Shown: in pieces, positions 6,969 through 9,622 of the stretch
Layout: the number at the start of each line of letters is the position of its first letter
Numbering within the stretch: the first letter of the stretch is position 1
Assembly: GCA_947253305.1 (NCBI GenBank)
Contig: CAMXYZ010000036.1
Span: 1 to 9,622, forward strand
Reading direction: 5' to 3'
From: an uncultured Helcococcus sp.
GTDB taxonomy: Bacteria > Bacillota > Clostridia > Tissierellales > Peptoniphilaceae
Length of the DNA stretch: 9,622 nucleotides
The notes under the pieces: generated by a model
What the model was told of the DNA's origin: nothing
What the model saw: the letters and a program-made list of their open reading frames with translations, nothing else
Database searches by the model: none
Program-made: the position numbers and the translations under genes

Positions 6969-7430
6969 ATGAGTAATAAATTAATAGATAATTTAAAAGA
7001 AATTTTTAAACCAGAAATTGAAAATCTAGGGTATGAATTAGTGGATATAGAATTTATCCAAGAAAGTGGAGAATTTTATTTACGATTCTACATTTATCAC
7101 GAAGATGGTATAAATTTGGATGATTGTGAAATTGTATCTAAGCATTTAGACATTAGATTAGATGAACTGGATCTAATAAATAGACAATATTATTTAGAGG
7201 TTTCTTCTCCAGATCTTAATAGGCCATTATCGACCGATGATGATTTAAGAAGAAATTTAGGAATTGAATTAGATATTAATCTATATAAAAAAATAAATGG
7301 CAAGAAAACATATAGTGGAGTATTAGTTGATTATGACGAGTCGACTATAAGTCTTGAAATGGAAGATGGAAAAACAATATCTTTAGATAGAGAAGATATA
7401 AGTCTTATAAAAGTTATGTTGAAATTTTAG
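6969..7430 (+). CDS. rimP: Ribosome maturation factor RimP
   Basis: RimP binds the free 30S subunit and assists late assembly of its head region around S12 and the central pseudoknot. The 153-residue product has the family's standard length and two-domain plan: an alpha/beta N-terminal domain (1 to about 83) and a small SH3-like C-terminal barrel (about 88-153). The hallmark motif is YLEVSSPDLNRPL at 75-87. The usual SSPG reads SSPD here, a mild departure. NGKKTYSGVL (110-119) matches the conserved barrel segment. It is the first gene of the operon, preceded by the hairpin leader, and is followed by nusA after 9 nt, as in nearly all bacteria. Confidence 0.95.
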   Translation: MSNKLIDNLKEIFKPEIENLGYELVDIEFIQESGEFYLRFYIYHEDGINLDDCEIVSKHLDIRLDELDLINRQYYLEVSSPDLNRPLSTDDDLRRNLGIELDINLYKKINGKKTYSGVLVDYDESTISLEMEDGKTISLDREDISLIKVMLKF

Positions 7431-7439
7431 AGGAAGGGT

Positions 7440-8588
7440 ATGAACAAAGAATTTATTAGAGCTTTAGATGAGATTGAAAGAGAAAAAGATATTAAAAAAG
7501 AAGATATATTAGGCGCTGTTGAAAGGGCTCTTAAAAAAAGTTATGAAGACAATTATGACGAGAGTAATGTTGAAGTTGAAATAAACCCTAAAAACGGCGA
7601 TGTTAAAGTATATGCGATTAAAGAGGTCGTTGAAACATTTGACGAAGTTGAGAATAAGGATACACAAATTGCTCTAGAAGAGGCGCTGACACATTCAAAG
7701 AGAGCTAAAGTTGGGAATGAAATTAAGATAAAAGTAACTCCTAAGAACTTCGCTAGAGTTGCAGCTCAAAAAGCAAGAAATATAGTAATACAACAAATCA
7801 GAGATTCAGAAAGAAAATCTATATATGATTCATATATAGATAAAGAAAAAGAAATTATTAATGGAACTGTTCAAAGAATAGATTTTAACAATATATTTAT
7901 TGATTTAGGAAAATCGGAAGGTATTTTACCTGAAAGAGAACAAGTAATTGGAGAAGATATACAAATAGGGGATAGAATTAAAGTATTTGTTAAGGAAGTA
8001 AAGGAGACAAATAAAGGACCTCAAATAATATTATCTAGAAAAGATTCTGAATTTATAAAAAAATTATTTGAAATTGAAGTGCCAGAAATTGGTGATGGCG
8101 TAGTTGATATCAAATCTGTATCCAGAGAAGCTGGTTATAGAACAAAGATAGCTGTTAGAGCAAATGATGAAACTATAGATCCTGTTGGTGCTTGCGTTGG
8201 TATGAAAGGTAGAAGAGTCAATGCTATAGTTGATGAGATAAATGGAGAAAAGATTGATATCATAGTATGGGATGAAGATATGAAAGTATTTATCTCAAAT
8301 TCCTTATCTCCAGCTGAAGTAATCGATGTATATATTGATCAAGAAAATCAAGAAGCTGTAGCCTTTGTCCCAGAAGAACAGCTTTCATTGGCTATTGGTA
8401 AAGAAGGACAAAATGTTCGTTTAGCCGCTAAACTAACCAATTGGAAGATAGATATAAAAAGCGATAAGGTGATGGATGAAGTTCTAAAAGAGCTTGAAGA
8501 AGAAAAAAACAATCTAAAAGCTTCAGATGAAGGATTAGAAGAAGTTGAAATAGTTGAAGATAATGAATTAATAGAAGATGAAAAATAA
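7440..8588 (+). CDS. nusA: Transcription termination/antitermination factor NusA
   Basis: NusA binds RNA polymerase and nascent RNA, prolongs pauses, and promotes hairpin formation at intrinsic terminators. The 382-residue protein has the short Firmicutes architecture: polymerase-binding N-terminal domain (1 to about 125), S1 domain (about 135-200), KH1 with GMKG (254-257) and KH2 with GKEG (320-323). It lacks the acidic C-terminal AR repeats of enterobacterial NusA. Instead it ends in an acidic, low-complexity tail (about 345-382) that is somewhat longer than in Bacillus. A purine-rich AGGAAGGG (7431-7438) precedes the ATG. The last 11 nt overlap ylxR. NusA is the natural candidate for feedback on the leader hairpin of this operon, which is inference. 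Confidence 0.97.
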   Translation: MNKEFIRALDEIEREKDIKKEDILGAVERALKKSYEDNYDESNVEVEINPKNGDVKVYAIKEVVETFDEVENKDTQIALEEALTHSKRAKVGNEIKIKVTPKNFARVAAQKARNIVIQQIRDSERKSIYDSYIDKEKEIINGTVQRIDFNNIFIDLGKSEGILPEREQVIGEDIQIGDRIKVFVKEVKETNKGPQIILSRKDSEFIKKLFEIEVPEIGDGVVDIKSVSREAGYRTKIAVRANDETIDPVGACVGMKGRRVNAIVDEINGEKIDIIVWDEDMKVFISNSLSPAEVIDVYIDQENQEAVAFVPEEQLSLAIGKEGQNVRLAAKLTNWKIDIKSDKVMDEVLKELEEEKNNLKASDEGLEEVEIVEDNELIEDEK

Positions 8589-8844
8589 TAATTCGAATAA
8601 AAAAATTGTATTGCGTAAGTGTATAGCATGCAATGAGAATAAAGATAAATGTAATTTAATTAGAATAGTAAAAAACAAAGAAAATGATATAAAAATAGAT
8701 TATAGTGGAAAATTAGATGGTCGGGGTGCATATATCTGTAAAGAGAAATTATGTATTACTACAACCATCGATAATAGACTTCTAAATAGACATTTAAGAA
8801 CAAATGTAAATAATAAAATTTATGAGGAGTTAGAAACTATGTAG
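8578..8844 (+). CDS. rnpM: YlxR-family RNA-binding protein (RNase P modulator RnpM)
   Basis: This 88-residue basic protein belongs to the YlxR family (DUF448). In Bacillus subtilis the homologue, renamed RnpM, binds the RNase P RNA and modulates its activity. Family marks are LRKCIAC (C15, C18), LIRIV (27-31), and GRGAYIC (48-54) with a further cysteine at 59. The start ATG lies within the end of nusA (11-nt overlap). It has only a weak purine stretch directly in front, and a stop codon in frame just upstream (8572-8574), so translation is probably coupled to nusA termination. In Bacillus the ribosomal L7Ae-like gene ylxQ follows; here infB begins 12 nt after the stop instead. The function here is inferred from the family. 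Confidence 0.92.
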   Translation: MKNNNSNKKIVLRKCIACNENKDKCNLIRIVKNKENDIKIDYSGKLDGRGAYICKEKLCITTTIDNRLLNRHLRTNVNNKIYEELETM

Positions 8845-8856
8845 AAAGGTGGATTT

Positions 8857-9622
8857 ATGTCAAAATTAAGAGTTTATGAATTAGCAAAACAAGTAAAACT
8901 TTCAAGTAAAGAATTAATAGAAATTCTTTCTGAAGAATTTGGATTAGATATTACATCACATATGGCTGTAATTGAAGGTGAAAACTTAGATTTAATCCAA
9001 GAATATTTTGAAGAACTTGAAAATGAATCTTCACCAGAAGTGGAAGAATATGAAGATTATGAAGAATACGAAGAGAAACCAAAACAAGAAAAGAAATCAA
9101 AACCTTCAAAGAAAAAAACGAAAGAAGAAAAAGTTAAAGATAAAGATGCAGAAGTAGAGGATGGAAGCGGTGAATCTACAGTATCTATACATGAAGGTAT
9201 GACAATTAAAGAATTTGCAGATTTAATAAATAAACCAGTGACAGAAATTATTACAAAATTAATGGGACTTGGCGTAATGCAAAACATGAATCAAGCTATT
9301 GACATAAATCATGCAATAGAAATTGGTATGAATTATAATATACTGGTTGAACAAAAAGAAGAATCTGATGAAATCGATGAAAATGATATTGAAATTTTAG
9401 ATTTTGAAGATAAAGAAGAAGATTTACAGCCAAGAGCTCCTATTGTAACTGTAATGGGACATGTTGACCATGGTAAAACTTCCATACTTGATAGTATGAG
9501 AAACTCTAGAGTAGCTAAAGGTGAAGCTGGTGGAATTACTCAACATATTGGTGCTTCAACAATAAATGTTGATGGAAAAGATATTGTATTTTTAGATACA
9601 CCAGGCCACGAAGCTTTTACAC
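8857..9622 (+). CDS. infB: Translation initiation factor IF-2, 3'-truncated by window edge
   Basis: IF2 is the GTPase that places initiator fMet-tRNA on the 30S subunit and drives subunit joining. About 255 N-terminal residues are visible. First comes a small helical IF2-N domain beginning MSKLRVYELAKQVKLSSKEL. Next is a highly charged linker (about 50-108) of Glu-, Asp-, Tyr- and Lys-rich runs. A second IF2-N-like domain (about 110-165, TIKEFADLINKPVTEIITKL) follows. Then the GTPase domain starts: G1 GHVDHGKT (201-208), G2-region GGITQHIGA (225-233), and G3 DTPGH (247-251), after which the window ends. The linker is short compared with many IF2 proteins. The ATG at 8857 follows AAAGGTGGA (8845-8853). 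rbfA is expected downstream by synteny. Confidence 0.96.
   Translation, partial: MSKLRVYELAKQVKLSSKELIEILSEEFGLDITSHMAVIEGENLDLIQEYFEELENESSPEVEEYEDYEEYEEKPKQEKKSKPSKKKTKEEKVKDKDAEVEDGSGESTVSIHEGMTIKEFADLINKPVTEIITKLMGLGVMQNMNQAIDINHAIEIGMNYNILVEQKEESDEIDENDIEILDFEDKEEDLQPRAPIVTVMGHVDHGKTSILDSMRNSRVAKGEAGGITQHIGASTINVDGKDIVFLDTPGHEAFT

Noticed and set aside
8348..8629. Minus-strand serine-rich open frame opposite the nusA tail
   Set aside because: The serine-rich run is the reverse complement of the acidic Glu/Asp codons of the NusA tail.
9057..9287. Minus-strand Ser/Phe-rich open frame opposite infB
   Set aside because: It is the reverse reading of the Glu/Lys-rich IF2 linker. The plus strand encodes IF2.

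Overview
The window is a stretch of core chromosome from a low-GC (about 30% G+C by eye) Gram-positive-type bacterium of the Firmicutes. A PolC-type replicase, the order uppS-cdsA-rseP-polC-rimP-nusA-ylxR-infB, all genes on the plus strand, tight packing, and heavy use of TTA and AGA codons and TAA stops all point that way. Two genes usual in this block (dxr and ispG) are absent. This suggests an anaerobic-coccus-like lineage of Tissierellia/Peptoniphilaceae, but that placement is a guess and was not tested. I see no mobile element, phage gene, CRISPR array, tRNA or rRNA.

Layout: positions 1-521 hold the 3' part of uppS, whose start lies before the window. It overlaps cdsA (514-1287), followed after 2 nt by rseP (1290-2297) and after 10 nt by polC (2308-6507). 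A small single-domain rhodanese gene (6532-6867) follows with a strong ribosome binding site. The only real regulatory gap is 6868-6968. It carries a near-consensus sigma-A promoter, a palindrome in the promoter spacer, and an 11-bp hairpin with a U-rich tail in the leader. This starts the transcription/translation operon rimP (6969-7430), nusA (7440-8588), ylxR/rnpM (8578-8844) and infB (8857 to beyond the window end).

Functionally, the first block makes membrane precursors (undecaprenyl diphosphate from UppS, CDP-diacylglycerol from CdsA), processes membrane proteins (RseP site-2 protease) and replicates DNA (PolC). The second block serves 30S maturation (RimP), transcription elongation, pausing and termination (NusA), RNase P modulation (YlxR/RnpM) and translation initiation (IF2). 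The leader hairpin is well placed to let operon products, NusA in particular, feed back on the operon.

No wholly new system is evident. The points most worth a second look are: (i) a PolC whose PHP domain appears to have lost nearly all its metal ligands while the polymerase and the inserted DEDDh exonuclease remain intact; (ii) the promoter, palindrome and hairpin leader of the rimP-nusA operon; (iii) the missing isoprenoid genes dxr and ispG and the missing ylxQ; and (iv) the rhodanese gene placed between polC and rimP.
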